Below, piece by piece: positions 47,099-59,300 of a stretch of DNA of 64,000 nt. Under the pieces are notes generated by a model that saw nothing but the letters and a program-made list of their open reading frames with translations, searched no databases and was not told where the DNA came from. The stretch spans positions 62,001 through 126,000 of the forward strand of contig MU859143.1 of the NCBI GenBank assembly GCA_033297205.1. The letters are read 5' to 3'. A program made the position numbers and the translations under genes. How positions within the stretch are numbered: position 1 is the stretch's first letter; each line of letters starts with the position of its first letter. Source of the DNA: Pseudoneurospora amorphoporcata. Lineage: Eukaryota; Ascomycota; Sordariomycetes; Sordariales; Sordariaceae.

Positions 47099-48733
47099 TC
47101 ACACATTCTTCCAGTCATGCCCAGTCACATTATTCTCCAACATCCTCTCCGCCGTCTCCCTCGCATTCGCTTCACCCGTCGGCGACGTAATCGGTGACGA
47201 AACATCCATCGGCCTTAGCTGAAACTCGGAAAAAGTCTGGCTATGCTGCTGTTGCTGTTGCTGCTGCGGCTCATGATGTTGATACTGTTGGAACGGATAC
47301 GGATGATGCTGAATCGACCTCCGTCTCTCTTCGCGAGCTTGATCACGGCCAGCAAAAGTAGGAGAATAATTCTGCGGGAGTGGCAAGGGTCCGGTAGCCG
47401 TGGTATCGACAAAGTCCTCGTCCATCGGCGAAAACGCGCTCCGGAAGCGCGCAAGAGAAGCCCCAGCAGTAGCGGCATTGTGATCGCGGTCAAATGCGAC
47501 ACCATCCACCATTCTAGCATCACGGCGCTCATTAAACACCGCCACCGATTGGCTGCCGGCTGTCGAGTCGTTACCACCACTACCGCTATACTCGCGGTCC
47601 TGGAGCATACCACCTTCGCGACGGATGATGTCGCGGATCACGTCCCTTCCTCCACCACCGGCGCCTCCTCCTCCTCTGCCAACGCTACCACTGCCCCCCG
47701 GAGGCGGCCCGCCGCCGCCGGCAAACATATCCGACAATCCGGAGCTGCTTCTCTCCAGTCCCCATCCCGGAGGACCCCCGGGAATCTGTCCAGGCAACGG
47801 ACGTCGGTGGTATATCGGTCCACTAACCGTACTTCCCGCGCCCTCTCCAAAGCCCACCAAGCTTTCCCGGCCATCATCGTAGTCACTCATCCTGTCATCA
47901 AAGGTGCCCACACTCCGAGTGGCCAGTCTCTCCTCGTCATCATCCATCATGGCATCGGGGCCGGTGGCGTACCCGCTGGCCGGAGGACTGGTCGTCGGCA
48001 TGTCCGTGTCATTGTCACGGGGATCGAGGTTCATGGTCATGCTCTGGTCATCACCGTCATCGAGATCGGGCGCCGTCTCGGTGCTAGTCCCGGCTTGCGA
48101 GGTGGCCGAAAGCGAGGCCGTGGTGGTCCCCTCGTATGCCGAGTCGGTAGCCGAGGCGGAGCCAACCGTGGACATCTTGGTTGCAGCTCTGGGCTGACCT
48201 GCTGCGTCAAAATAGGCTGGTGTTACCGGCACGTTGGGGTTATTTTGCTGGTTTTGTTGTTGCTGCTGGTAGTATGAAGACTGGCCATATGGGCTGGTGT
48301 TCACGCCTTGTTGAGAAGTAGAGCCGGGAGACTGCACACCGCGGAGGGCGGACATCATGCCCGGGAGACGGCTTATGCGATCGTTGCGCTCGGCTTCGGG
48401 GTTCGAAGGGGGATTTCGGGTGTAGTCGCCGCTGAAGCGGTTACTTGTGTGCGGTCCGCTACCGTGATGGACATGGCCACGGTGTCCATCCTTGATGGCA
48501 GTTGTGGAGAGGGTGGAAAGCGAGGTGGTGGTGCTGGTTGGGGTGCCACTGGACATGATTATGAAGGTAAGCTTACCGTGAAACCAACAGTTTGTTTGAA
48601 GCACCAGACACGGCACAAACAGAGAGGACGGTGAAAAGGTCGAGTCAACTCACGGCATCTCAGACGGGGTGTCCGGATTGGAGGGCGGTTGAGGCAGGTT
48701 CGCCAAGGTACCCGTAGGATGCGATTGCTGCAT
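47099..48733 (-). CDS. Gln/Gly/Pro-rich low-complexity protein, unrecognised
   Basis: Exons 48733-48654 and 48548-47099 give 509 residues (MQQSHPTGTLANLPQPPS start; stop TGA). Intron 48653-48549 is GTGAGT...GTCCAG. The product is mostly disordered: poly-Gln runs (YYQQQQQNQQNN; PQQQQQQQHSQ), a Gly/Pro tract (GGGGPPPGGSGSVGRGGGGAGGGG), acidic patches (DLDDGDDQS, DDDEERLATR) and short segments that look conserved (RDVIRDIIRREGGML; ARFRSAFSPMDEDFVDTTA; the C-terminus ETAERMLENNVTGHDWKNV). An in-frame ATG sits inside the intron six bases before the splice acceptor, so transcripts starting there would encode a shorter form. I do not recognise a family; a nuclear or signalling regulator is only a guess from composition. 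Confidence 0.75.
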
Positions 48734-49586
48734 GATGATTGTTGAATCTGATTGATCTGGTGTTCCCCGCGGGATCCGAGTGGTACTATCGTAGGAATCG
48801 TACGGCGAGGTCCGTGAATAGTAAACACAAACGTCTCTTGATATCGCAATTGAACGTCGCGATGTGAGGTAGTCACGTAACTGAGAGAAGATTGGCTTTG
48901 GCAACGTCAGGTGTTGGGATGTGTGGTGCGGCGTGCGTGTCAGGTGGTCTTTATTGTTGTTGAAAGGAGCATCGAGTCCAGTGCGACAACGGCTTCCCCA
49001 AAAAGAGAGAAGAGGTGAGGTGGAAGGGAAATGACGTCGGGGTAAGCAGTACGACCTCCGACGCGGCAGCAGCAGTCCCCTGAACTTGTCACCAAGCGCC
49101 ATATCATTAATAAGACAGTGCAGACGAGAACCTTGATGCCTGGGGCTCAGCCTCAATAAATTGCAGCTGATGCTATTGGCGCAGTCACTGAAGCCAGCGA
49201 CTCAGCACTTGATGTGCATGTGCGGGGCTGATGTATGCTTCCAAGTCTTGCTAAATACACCATGTCACCACGGCATGTTCCCATTTCAAAACCTGACGAA
49301 TTACCTACCCATCTTCATTCAGCCTTATTTCTTTGCCTTGCTATTAAAGCCTTCATATACACTACCAATAATCCAAACCATCAAACTCTCAAAACTCCTC
49401 CTCTCACCACCCAGCCTCTCTGTCTATTCATTCAGCCCTCTCGGCTCATCGATTCGCCTTGCCTCCTTTTTCTACATATCGAAGCTTCACGCACTCACTA
49501 AGGTAGGTACCTCTAGTCTAGGTACCTGGGTGCCTCCCCCTCTGTCATCAATCCAAACCAGAACCAAACACACCACCAAACAAACA
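48734..49586. other. Intergenic
   Basis: 853 nt holding the promoter of the minus-strand gene ending at 48733. TAGGTACC words cluster at 49500-49528 (AGGTAGGTACCTCTAGTCTAGGTACC). No gene supported. Confidence 0.6.
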
Positions 49587-50225
49587 TCAAAACTCCCCCG
49601 GACTAAACTCCACCACCTGCCTCCCCTCCACAATCCCCTCGATGCTCTCCACAAACTCCCGAAACGCCGGGTCTTCCTCCAAGTAGAACTTGCGGTCTTC
49701 GGGCGTGTCGAATTCGGAGACGAAGACGTGAGAGATACGGCCCTGTTTTTGTTTTTATTTTTATTTTTTTTTAACATGAACGGGGACTGGAGAACGAAAA
49801 GAGGGTGAAAGAAAGAAAGAGAGTGACAAGAGTGTAAACAAAGGGAGCCGAGCCAAGTACATAAGGAAACCAACCTTCAACCCCTCAGGAGAGACATTCG
49901 CGCCCCCTATCGCCGTCTTGAGGTACGGCCTGTGGGTTTTGGGATGGGTGCAGCGGTCTTTGAGGGACATCATTCTGTCGCATACCTTTTCCATTTTGTG
50001 GTTTTAAAGGGGAGTGTGTCAGTCTTGGGTTCGTGTTCGTCTCATGTCTCACTGTTGTTTGTTCCTTGTGGCGAAGAGTAAGTGGATGGAGGGAGGGAAA
50101 GGAGGGACATGAAAATACAGTAGGATTGATTACCACTGGTGAAAAAGTAAGGTACTCACCTCCTGAACTTCTTCCTGTGTCGCCAGGGGTTTGAACTCGA
50201 ATAGTTCGACATGGACGATACCCAT
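49587..50225 (-). CDS. Stress-responsive A/B-barrel (Dabb) domain protein
   Basis: Small dimeric alpha/beta-barrel protein; the family includes plant and fungal stress-induced proteins and some cyclases, with no catalytic role visible here. Exons 50225-50160, 49985-49875 and 49742-49587 (stop TGA) give 110 residues. The product begins MGIVHVELFEFKP, continues EVQEVCDRMMSLKDRCTHP, GGANVSPEGLKGRISHVFVSEF, and ends FREFVESIEGIVEGRQVVEFSPGEF; the order (VHV..FKF, H-V-F-V-x-E-F, P-x-x-x-x-F) is characteristic. Intron 1 (174 nt) has donor GTGAGT and an AAAAG acceptor with CTGAC upstream; intron 2 (132 nt) has GTTGGT...AACAG and contains a poly(T) stretch in the plus-strand reading. Length matches fungal homologues, about 105-115 residues. 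Confidence 0.9.
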
Positions 50226-51337
50226 GATTTTCTTTGTTGTCGGTAAGGTACGAGGGTAAGGTAAGTAAGGGAGTATTCTCAGCTTGTGTTTCTCTGGCAG
50301 GTTGTTGATGGTCGGTTTGGTTTGGGGCGATCGACGGACTATCGCAAAGGCTCAGGAAATATATACGTTTGCCTGCCCTTTGGAATGCGAAAGGTGAGCA
50401 TGCGCCGGCTTAAGCTTCTCCTCAAAATTATTTTCCATTTCTTTTGTGCCCAGTGGTCATTTCCTGTAGGTTCCTAAGTACCTACTCACTCGGATTACAT
50501 CACATCAACATCATCATCATCCTCATCCACAAAAGCCCCGTGCTCAGCAGGAAGCACTCATGTTGTTTTTTATTGTTTCCTTTCCTGGGAATAGTCGCGG
50601 TCACCACCCATCAACACAACTGTATGTTCACTGAAAATCAAATTTGGTGGCACGTTGGTTATTCGATTATAATTCATTGTTGCTAATCTCATTTGCTCAT
50701 TTATGCCCGATTTAGCTTCCTGATGATCGTTTAGCTCTTCGACGATATGGTATCTACAACGAAACCCGATGTTCGAATACCCCATTCCATGCTTCATTAT
50801 TCCGTATTGGAGACTGAAGAATGGTGTCTCCCGCTCGAAGCAAAAAATCAAAGCGAAAATCTGGTAATGTGGTCGACGCCTTCCAAGTCATCATGCAAGG
50901 CTGGGCTGTTGGATTTCAGGGTGCCCTGTTCCGCTCCTCCATGACACCCAGCTGTGGTCCATCAAATCCAGCCCTTCTTTGTTGCCTTCCTTAGTTAAGC
51001 CTAGTTGGCTTTCTTGCGGTCGGTTCTATCAAATCTCCCGTTCCAGTATACGGTTGGGGAAGTTGTATGTGTGTCGGCAGGCTTTCTCCTCAGTCTTCTC
51101 CTCCCATGATCCTTTTGGAATCCTGACAGCATGCATGTGGTTCCCAGAGACAGAAAAGCAGCACACCCTACGGTAGCCCTGATGATCCGCGGCCGTGAAC
51201 TGCCGAATAGCACTAAACCACGGATCGGTGAACAGAATCTCCAGTTTATTGAGCTGCTCCAATCTAGCTCCGTTCAAGTAAGTCTGAGGTCAATATCTTG
51301 TCTTAACCCCTCCTCCTGACAAGCCCAACCAAGCCAG
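50226..51337. other. Intergenic
   Basis: 1.1 kb, no supported gene. The 50226-50400 part is the promoter side of the Dabb gene. ATCATC repeats occur near 50505-50530. Confidence 0.6.
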
Positions 51338-53178
51338 CTAAGCAGGCATCCCAGCCGCAGCCCTACTCAGCCTGCGCAACGTAAGCGGCATAACACCATT
51401 GATGAGAGACTCAATGACCTCATCAATGATCTCGCCGTCGCCCACGTTCTGCGCCCTGGTGCGACGCAGCCAGTACTCAAAGGGGCCGCGGTTCTTGGCC
51501 AGCGCGTACCCCAGCTCCGAACACCGCTCGGCCGGGCTGTGCTCCGTGTGCATTTCCGTAAAATGCGTAATCATCTTGGAGATGTCCTTGAGCGGCCACT
51601 TGCAGGGGGCGGCGGGCGAACGGCCGGTTCCGGCCAGCAAATACTTGGGTGCTGAGCACAGGCGACACTTCCAATAACCGAGTCGCTGGAGAGCTGTGTT
51701 TTGCTGGGTTCCCACGTCGTATGGCGGGGAGTCGGCGGTGACGTTGCCGTTACTGCTTTGGTGTTGGTGGTGCGGGTAGGAAGGGTGCATGGGGATGTTG
51801 TACTCCCAGGTTCCGGGCGTGCCGTAGGGAAGTGGCTGAGGTGAACCAGACGAATTGTTGCCGTTAGGACTGCCTCCATCTGCCTCTCTAGATCCTGTGA
51901 CGATCAACTCGTCGCCGTCGGCGTCCAACAACTGCGGCTCATCGGGCGTCAGCTTCGCCTTCTTGGCCGATCCCCCCGTGGTCTTACCGCCGTTGTCGTC
52001 ATCATCGTCGTCTGACGGACCCCTCCGCTTCACGCCCGCCACCTGGCCCGACCCGGCAAGCAACGCAGCCGTGTACGCCCGTCCACCACTCGACGCGCTG
52101 TAGTTGGTAAAGGGAATTCCCTGGCGGCGCAGCTGGACCTGGAGGTTCTCGATTCTGTGCTGGCAGTGGCGGATCTGGTGGCCGAGATCGAGTTGGCGGA
52201 GCTGGAAAGTGCGGGTTTCCTGAGGGGTGAGGTCGGGCAGGGCCAGAGTGGCGGTGCAATAAGCCAGGTCGTGTTGGTAGGCGTCGATGTCCTCGTGGAA
52301 CTGGCGAAGCTGGATCTCCTCAATATTGTTGATGTTCTCGTATCCAGTGCCGATGACGCGAGATGCTGCTGTGTAGGCGTTGCCGCCCCGGGCCGAGACT
52401 GTGGTGTTGCCGTTGGGGTTGGTCATGTTTTCACTGTTGCCGTTGACAGCCAGCAGGGCTGTCTCGGAGTTGTTCTTCTTGGGGGTGCCATTTCCGGCGA
52501 GTTTACTTTCCTTGGCAGTAGTTGTCGTCGTGGTCATCGGGGCGCCGTTGGTTGTTGCCTCGGCGGCATTAGATGTGCTGGAGGCCTCGGGCTCTTCTGC
52601 AGTTGTGGCATTCGCAGCAGTCTCGGGCTGTGCCTGGCCTTTGCCTTTCTTAGAGGTACTGGCGGATGTCCGAGGCGCGGTCATGCTGGCAGTTTTAGCC
52701 GTCTCGGGGCTGCGGGGGTTGGCAGTGGCAGATGGAGCACCGACAGATACGGTGATGGAACCGTTGGGAGTATTCGCCGGCTCCTGAGCAGCAGCAGCAG
52801 CCTATGGTCGACCGATTAGTATGAAGTGCTCAGCAGGGAGTAACTTGAGATGCACATGTGAGGCTGAGGTGCTCTTCATCATGATTTAAGTAAACGACAC
52901 AGCGTTGTTGAGTGATTGATCCCAATAGTTGATTATATGTCTACTTTTTCTTCACACACATGTTGTCTTCCATGATGTGTGCAGAAGATCCAACTGCAAT
53001 GTCGTGTTGACATTTTTCCTTTTTTTTTTTTGTCTTTCACTTTGCATCCGCATCAATCACTCAAACAATGTGTGTGTAATCAACGAATCGCCGATTGCCT
53101 TACCTTTCCCTTTGATACTGCAGCACTGCGCTCTGCTTCCCTCTGCGCGTTTGACGGGCGACCTCTCTTGGGCGGCAT
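51338..53178 (-). CDS. AT-hook/zinc-finger-like nuclear protein
   Basis: Exons 53178-53104 and 52801-51338 (stop TGA at the 3' end) give 512 residues. The intron of 302 nt has GTAAGG...CATAG ends. The short first exon encodes MPPKRGRPSNAQREAERSA, whose KRGRP core is an AT-hook-like motif. An Ala run (five codons GCT) and a Ser/Thr/Ala-rich disordered part follow. At about residues 165-245 a Gln/Leu/Arg-rich helical stretch (QLRQFHEDIDAYQHDL, RQLDLGHQIRHCQHRIENLQ) looks like a coiled coil. A bipartite basic stretch (KRRGPSDDDDDDNGG...KKAKL) may be a nuclear signal. A C-terminal putative zinc site reads YWKCRLCSAPKYL...CKWP...ITHFTEMHTEH (two Cys then His pairs). Function unknown; DNA binding is inferred from the AT-hook and the Cys/His cluster. 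Confidence 0.8.
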
Positions 53179-53276
53179 TGTTGCCTGTGTCGGTGATGTT
53201 AGGTGGTGTTGTGGTCAAGCTGCCAGGTTGATTGTAATGGCGGGTTGTTGTCGGGCGAGACTTGTCTTTTAAAAAG

Positions 53277-53310
<34 letters not shown>

Positions 53311-56300
53311 AGGTCGCGTGGGGATGCAACTTCTTGTAACTCCCGTCTGCTTGCTGTGGAGATGTTAACGAGATGGTTGCAAACGTGGAGTGGCGGTGGT
53401 GGTTGTGTGAAGTGGAAGGAAAACGAGATGATGAGAGAGAAGGAAAGAAAGTGGGCAAACGGCTCGGAGAAAGAAAGCGAAACAGAAAAAAAAATAGAAA
53501 AGCAGGAAGAATGCGACAGGATGAAATGGCCAATATGGAGCAGTAAAAAAAAAAGGCGGGGTGTGTACGGAAAGTGAAGGGACCTTGATCAATGTAGTTT
53601 GTACCTCGACGACTCCAAGGTTCAGGTTCAGGTTTCCAGCTCCGTTCACTGGTTGGCTGGCTCAAGGTTCACAGTTCTTGTTCAGTTGTTGGTGAATGGT
53701 GGTCGTGGTGGGTGTGGATTTGTTAGACGGACAGATCATGAAAGCGAGACAAATTGCGACTGGTTGATAGAGGTATTTGGAAACCCCCCCCTTTCTTTCT
53801 CTCCTTTCCCTCCCTTTGTCCCTTTCTTTCTTTTTTTCTTTCTCTTTTTCCCGCCATTTTTCTCTCCCTGTTGGTCTGTTCAAAAAAGACTTAGCGTCCG
53901 TCTCCCCTGCCGACACCCCCTCTCCCCTTTCTTCCGTCACTTATCTCCACTATCTCGACGCGTTGCTGATGCGGATTGGCCAGATGGACGGTTTGAACAT
54001 TGAAATCGGGGAATTTGGGGTTTAGGGCGCGCACGGGGCACATCAACATTCACATTGATTGTCACTTGTACACTGCGTGTTGGTGCTTGATGAATGAATG
54101 GCAAGAGGATGACGGCTGTTTTTGTTTTCTTTCCTGCATGTCAGGGATGATATGGTTTTTGCCCCTCTATATTTTTCTCAATCTAATGTTATCCACTCCA
54201 TATCACACTTGCTCTAGAACGAAAACCACAACAATAAACTATCCAACCTTCTGTGTTTTTGTTTTATAACATACTTTGGACATTTTGCAAACAATCACCG
54301 CGCCCAAAGACAGGAGCAAAACGAGAAACAAAAGTCTTTCAACAGCATCTATAGACTCCCAAGACATGGAAGGAAATCACATCTCCACTTGCAAACGACA
54401 TTGAAGACAAGCTGGACTAAGCACCATGCCTTTTGACTCCATGCACTACCTCTTCAATTTTTTGGAAGTCAGTACTGGAAGGAACAATACTTCCATAAGA
54501 TTTCTTGATCCAAGCTAGTATAAACTATACCTGACTTTTGAAAAAGTGTAAAGGGCCGCGGAAATCTCCGATGCTCCGGGATGCACTGAAAAGAGTTGCA
54601 TAGAGTCAGAATGAGTGGTGCGCCGAGTTCAGCTTCGAAAGGCTTCTTTTTCTTTTTCCCTATTGCATGCACCCATCACTGCTGGAACTATACAGAAGAA
54701 CAATGATCAAGTACTCGTCAGGTATTGAATCGAGCACCTTCTCCTGTGCCAAGGTGAGAAGAGACGTTTCCAACATGAGTCGTCGCGGGTACCGGAAAAT
54801 GTCAACGTCGGTCCAGAACTAGTAGACACATAGCGGAAGACAACCATGGTATTTCCATTCTTTTCCCCAAAGCATCGGATGAAGCAGAACGAACCGTATA
54901 ATTGCCAAAAGCGATGAGATGATCTCAGAGGAAAAACGGAAATTTGACAGGAAACCTAGGAACACTGGAAGATAGTGCCGGTTGATGGGAAGCTCGGTGG
55001 GTGAAATAAGGTGGATGATCCGGTGAGCAGGAGTCCGCCGAAACCCACCCAAGTTTACGATAATTCTTTGCCCGAGTCAACGCTCTACCTATAGACGGGA
55101 TATGTCAATGGGCCCATCGCACCTCCCTGTCGAACAAAATGGGACAGTGGCTCAACCAATGTCCCTGGTTTTCGTCGTCGCTCTCTTTTTCTTGTTGTCA
55201 TTACAATTTGCCAGTTCGATCCCGCTGGAGGTCGTCTGGTCTTTTTGTGTGCACGTCGCGCGAATACCTAACTTCGGAGGACTCAAAGCCATCTCTTATC
55301 TATCTACGTCCGCTCGCCCACCTAGACTAGGTACCAGAACTAGGTACCCAACCTCCTGGCCAAGACCTTTCGATAGGTAGGTAGCAATTACTATAAAAGA
55401 AGGTCTTCCCGGTAGCCGTCTTTTTCTTCTTCTTCTTTTTTCCCTTGTCACACCAAAATGTTGACTGACCAGATAGAAACTTCGTTGGCCATGAACGCTT
55501 TTTCAGCCAGAGAGGCGCTACCATACCTGCTTGAGAGAAGTGTGCATCAAAATGAAGAAAAAGTTCATTGCATCACTTCCATGAAGCCTTCCTGGTCTCT
55601 CCATACTCCCGCTTCGGTAGTGGTTAAAAATGTCCTTGATTTGCAGTTGAACTTTACGGTGATATTTCTTTCCTAACCTCCTTCGGGGTCGTAGAAAGCT
55701 TGGTCACGTTTGTTAGGTCAAGTAAGGAGTTGAAATCACGTTAAACATGGGAGACCAAGGAACTGCATAATGTACATTCAACACAATGGGACCAAAAAGA
55801 AGACGCACGCATATCACTGGATTCCAGAAGCAGTAAGTAACTCGCACCAGAGAAATGAATTCCATAGTCGCCCTTATATCTAACTAGCGGCCATTTCCAA
55901 TCCATGGTCATCTTCTTGGATAACGTAGACCACTTCCAAATAACAGATCTAGGACGAATCCATGATACCGCTAGCAAGATGGACTTGATTCCCTCGTTGC
56001 GCCCAAACTTCAACTTCATAGCCTCCACTCCCGATTTCACTTCCACTCCTAAAAAAGCAAAAGCCATGATACCCGTGAAATGCAATGCAATAACCGACAC
56101 CAAACGCTTCTTTGAGCAGCCCCTGAGGACCATACCATAAACCTATAACGTCGTCTTGAATGCAATGATGCTTTGGCCATCACCCTCCCCTTCATTCATT
56201 TCTGATCACCCTTATCACCTCTCGGTCCATAATCCATGCCTGGCAACATTGGCCAGCTCCATGCTTCCATCATCCTTCTCCAAACAAAACCACATGGCCC

Positions 56301-56342
56301 GATTCACTCTTCCATCCATGATCCACGATCCGTCTAGGGCAT
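53179..56342. other. Long gene-poor interval
   Basis: 3.2 kb. An A30 run at 53279-53308 lies about 100 nt upstream of the AT-hook gene start, with a purine-rich stretch to about 53580 and a pyrimidine-rich stretch at 53786-53880. TAGGTACC words occur at about 55328-55350. Overlapping frames at 55741-56140 on both strands have no motif, and I do not call a gene. No transposon coding sequence or terminal repeat seen. Confidence 0.55.
53279..53308. repeat. Poly(A) tract, 30 nt
   Basis: Uninterrupted A30 on the plus strand in the 5' flank of the AT-hook gene, i.e. a T30 run on its coding strand, about 100 nt before the start codon. Confidence 0.95.
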
Positions 56343-59300
56343 CTAGCCCTGCGTACCACCATCACCCACAACAGGCAACACGGCCGGGATATCATCCATA
56401 TCATCCATATCACTGCTAATGACACTGTAACTTCTCGTGTCCTTGTCCTGCTGCACCTCATCCACCGCAACCCTCGGAACCCTAGTCTTAATCAACGGCC
56501 CCGGCGTTCCCGCAACACTAACAGCTGCAGAAGCCAGCTTTTTGCGGACTTCCTTTGCCTTACGGGCCACCTTCTTCTCCCTCCCCACACCACCCACCAC
56601 ATCTCCCGGCCTGTCCAAGGAAACCAGACTGTCGTCGGCCAGGTTCCCGTCCATTTCAACCAGCTCCGGGTGAACGACTAAGTGGTCGGGCACTGCCGAG
56701 GCGACCGCCAACTCTGAAGAATCATCTGCTGGGACCTGGCCCTTTCTGCGCTTACCAGCCTTGGCTACAGAAGCCGTCGTCTTGATGATGGTCTCTGTCG
56801 TTCTAACAGATGGCTGGCGGGTGAGGATGCGACGTTTCTTGTTATGCAGTTGGCTGTTGGCCGGGGCGGCATCATCGAAGTGGTCAGATTCGTCGTTGAT
56901 GACAGATGGATGGCGGGCTTGGGACGCCGCGGCGGGACGTTTGGGGCTCAGCTGGGGGTGACTTGCTGTGGAGAGAGAAGTAGATGGCGGCGGGAGGGAG
57001 GGGACGGCAGCGCCGAGGACGAGGGGGACGTCCAGGTCGAGATCCTTTTCTTTGCGCTTGGACTTGGTGGGCTTGGCGCCTTTGCCATATGTGCGAACTG
57101 GGGCCTTTTTGGATGCCTTGAGGGCGGCGGCAGCGGCCTTGGATGTGGTAGCCATGATATCCTCGTCATCTTCTTCGTCATCGGAGTAGTCTTGACGTTT
57201 CTGAGCCGAGGTGGGAAGTTGTGGGCTTGAGATGAAGGTGGGTTCGCCGAGGTCGACGCTAGCAGCCCGACTGCGAACGACGGGCGCTGATGGTAATGGC
57301 TCGTCTTCCTCATCAACATTGGGAGAATCTTCCATTTCGAAATCTTGAAAGTCATTACCGTTGACGGCGGCAATGTCTCCGTTGATGCTCTCTTGGACTT
57401 CTTCCTCATCGGAATCATCCTCATCTTGGACAAGAGCCTCGGAAAGTTGCGACTTCTTGGACTTGGACGACGCCTTTTCCGACTCCTTCAAGCGCTTTGC
57501 GCGCTCTCTCGCCCGCTGAGAAGTCCGGCCGCGCATCTCATTGTCTGATGATTCGGCAAACACGTGGCTGGTCTTGGTCTTGGTCTCCTTTGGAGGATCC
57601 CACAGGCCGACTCTGGGTGTGCGGTAGATCTTGGTCTGCTGTGTAGACGAGACCACCACGGAAGCAGGCTTGCTGACGGTAGATCTGACATCAGCATCGG
57701 CATCGGCATCATTATCTTCCGCATCGTCATCACCGCCGACTTCCTCATCGCCCTTCCAGTCGGCGTCACGCTCGTACATGTCGCAGAGGTATTTGGCACA
57801 CTCTTGGGTAGACTTGGATTCCCATTGTGGCACGGCTTGTCTCAGACGACCCCAGGTGACGGTCAGCGCAGTCTTGGCGTACTGCTTGTCGAAAACCTCT
57901 TTCTGGATTTCTTTCCACTTGATTTTGTTTTCGCGGTCTACGCCCGAGTCGCGGATGGCACGTGCCAAAAGGGCCTTGTCTTGGGGTGTGATTTTGCGCA
58001 AGTCCTTGCGAGCCTTATCCAGGCGAGAGGATTCGCCATCGGGCAGCTTGACCATGATGCTATCGGGGAGAGCTTCGTTCTTGCGCAGCGTCTTCCATTT
58101 TTGGAGACACTGAAGGCGAGTTCTGGTATGGTTCATGGCCGTGCTGATCTGCTGCCAGTTGATGAGGCTTTCGGGCGACTCGTCGTCCGACTTTTTCTTT
58201 TTCTTGGCCATGCTGGATTTGATCCTGTCGATGGCCTCGGCAACGACCTTGAGGAAGCGCTCCTCCTCCTCTTCGGACCAGTAGTCTTTTCTGTTCTTGC
58301 CCCCACAAGCCAGGTAGTTTCTGTACCGATCACGAACATCGTCCGGGAAGCGATTGATGAGACCACCGATCAGCGTCCACTTTTGGCCGTGGATCTTGAG
58401 CATGCTCTCCAACTCCTCATCCTGCTCCTTGGTCCATGACCCACGGGCAGGGAAGTTGTGGAAGTTCTGCCTGCAGTAATTGACGAGCTTTCTCCGTGGC
58501 CGGTTGGGGCAAGCATCGACAATGAAACCCCAAAGCTCGCGGTTCTTGGCTTCCTTTCGCGGGTCTTGGTGGATCATGTCATTGACCGCATGCTTGGTGA
58601 GTCCATTGGCCTCCCTGAACGAGTCAATCACCGACTTGATGCGAGCATGTTCGGCCTGCGTCATGCGACCCGTTGGTTTCGCCATGTTGGAGCGATCGCC
58701 AGCTTCCTCCACTTCAGAGTTGTCTTGGTCGGAATCGGCTGCTTTCTTAACAGGCTTTTTCTTTGCGCTGACCTTGGCCTTTTTGGGGGCTGGCTCAACG
58801 TTGGCAGTGCTTTGTTCGTCCTCAGCACGTGCTTTGCGCTTCTTCTCCCTGGCGGCAACTTTTTTGACGGATGGCTCAGCGGACGTCTCGGCGTTATCGC
58901 GTGCTTCGACCTCGTCACGTTCAAAGTACGGGACCTTGACCTTTCGCTTCGAGCCCTTGGAACGCGGCGTCTTTGCTGTGGATGTTGGTGCGGGGGTGGC
59001 AGCCTCGGCTTCCTCGGGTTGAGCTTGTGCTTTCTTGGTACGAGACTTGCGAGCCTTGGGAGCAGGAGTCTGGGTGACCGATATCTCAGGGGCGGAATCT
59101 TGGTCGATATCCATTTCGTGATCAGAGTGGTTGTCAGGTTCAGGATCGCCAGCAGAAGAAGCAGTCTCCACGTCAGCTTTATCTGGCTCGACCTCGTCCG
59201 CATGATGCATGTACCCCTCGTCGCCATGATCATCATCCTCTGGCTCGTCCATGGCACCATGGCGCATGTTGTCTTCCCACATGCTGCTGTTGACAGCTGG

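Noticed and set aside
47243..48277. Plus-strand open frame of 344 codons antisense to the Gln/Gly-rich gene
   Set aside because: Leu-run from antisense CAG repeats; the minus strand has a consistent intron and start.
55741..56140. Frames of 130 (minus) and 78 (plus) codons
   Set aside because: No family resemblance and mutually antisense; not enough to call a gene.
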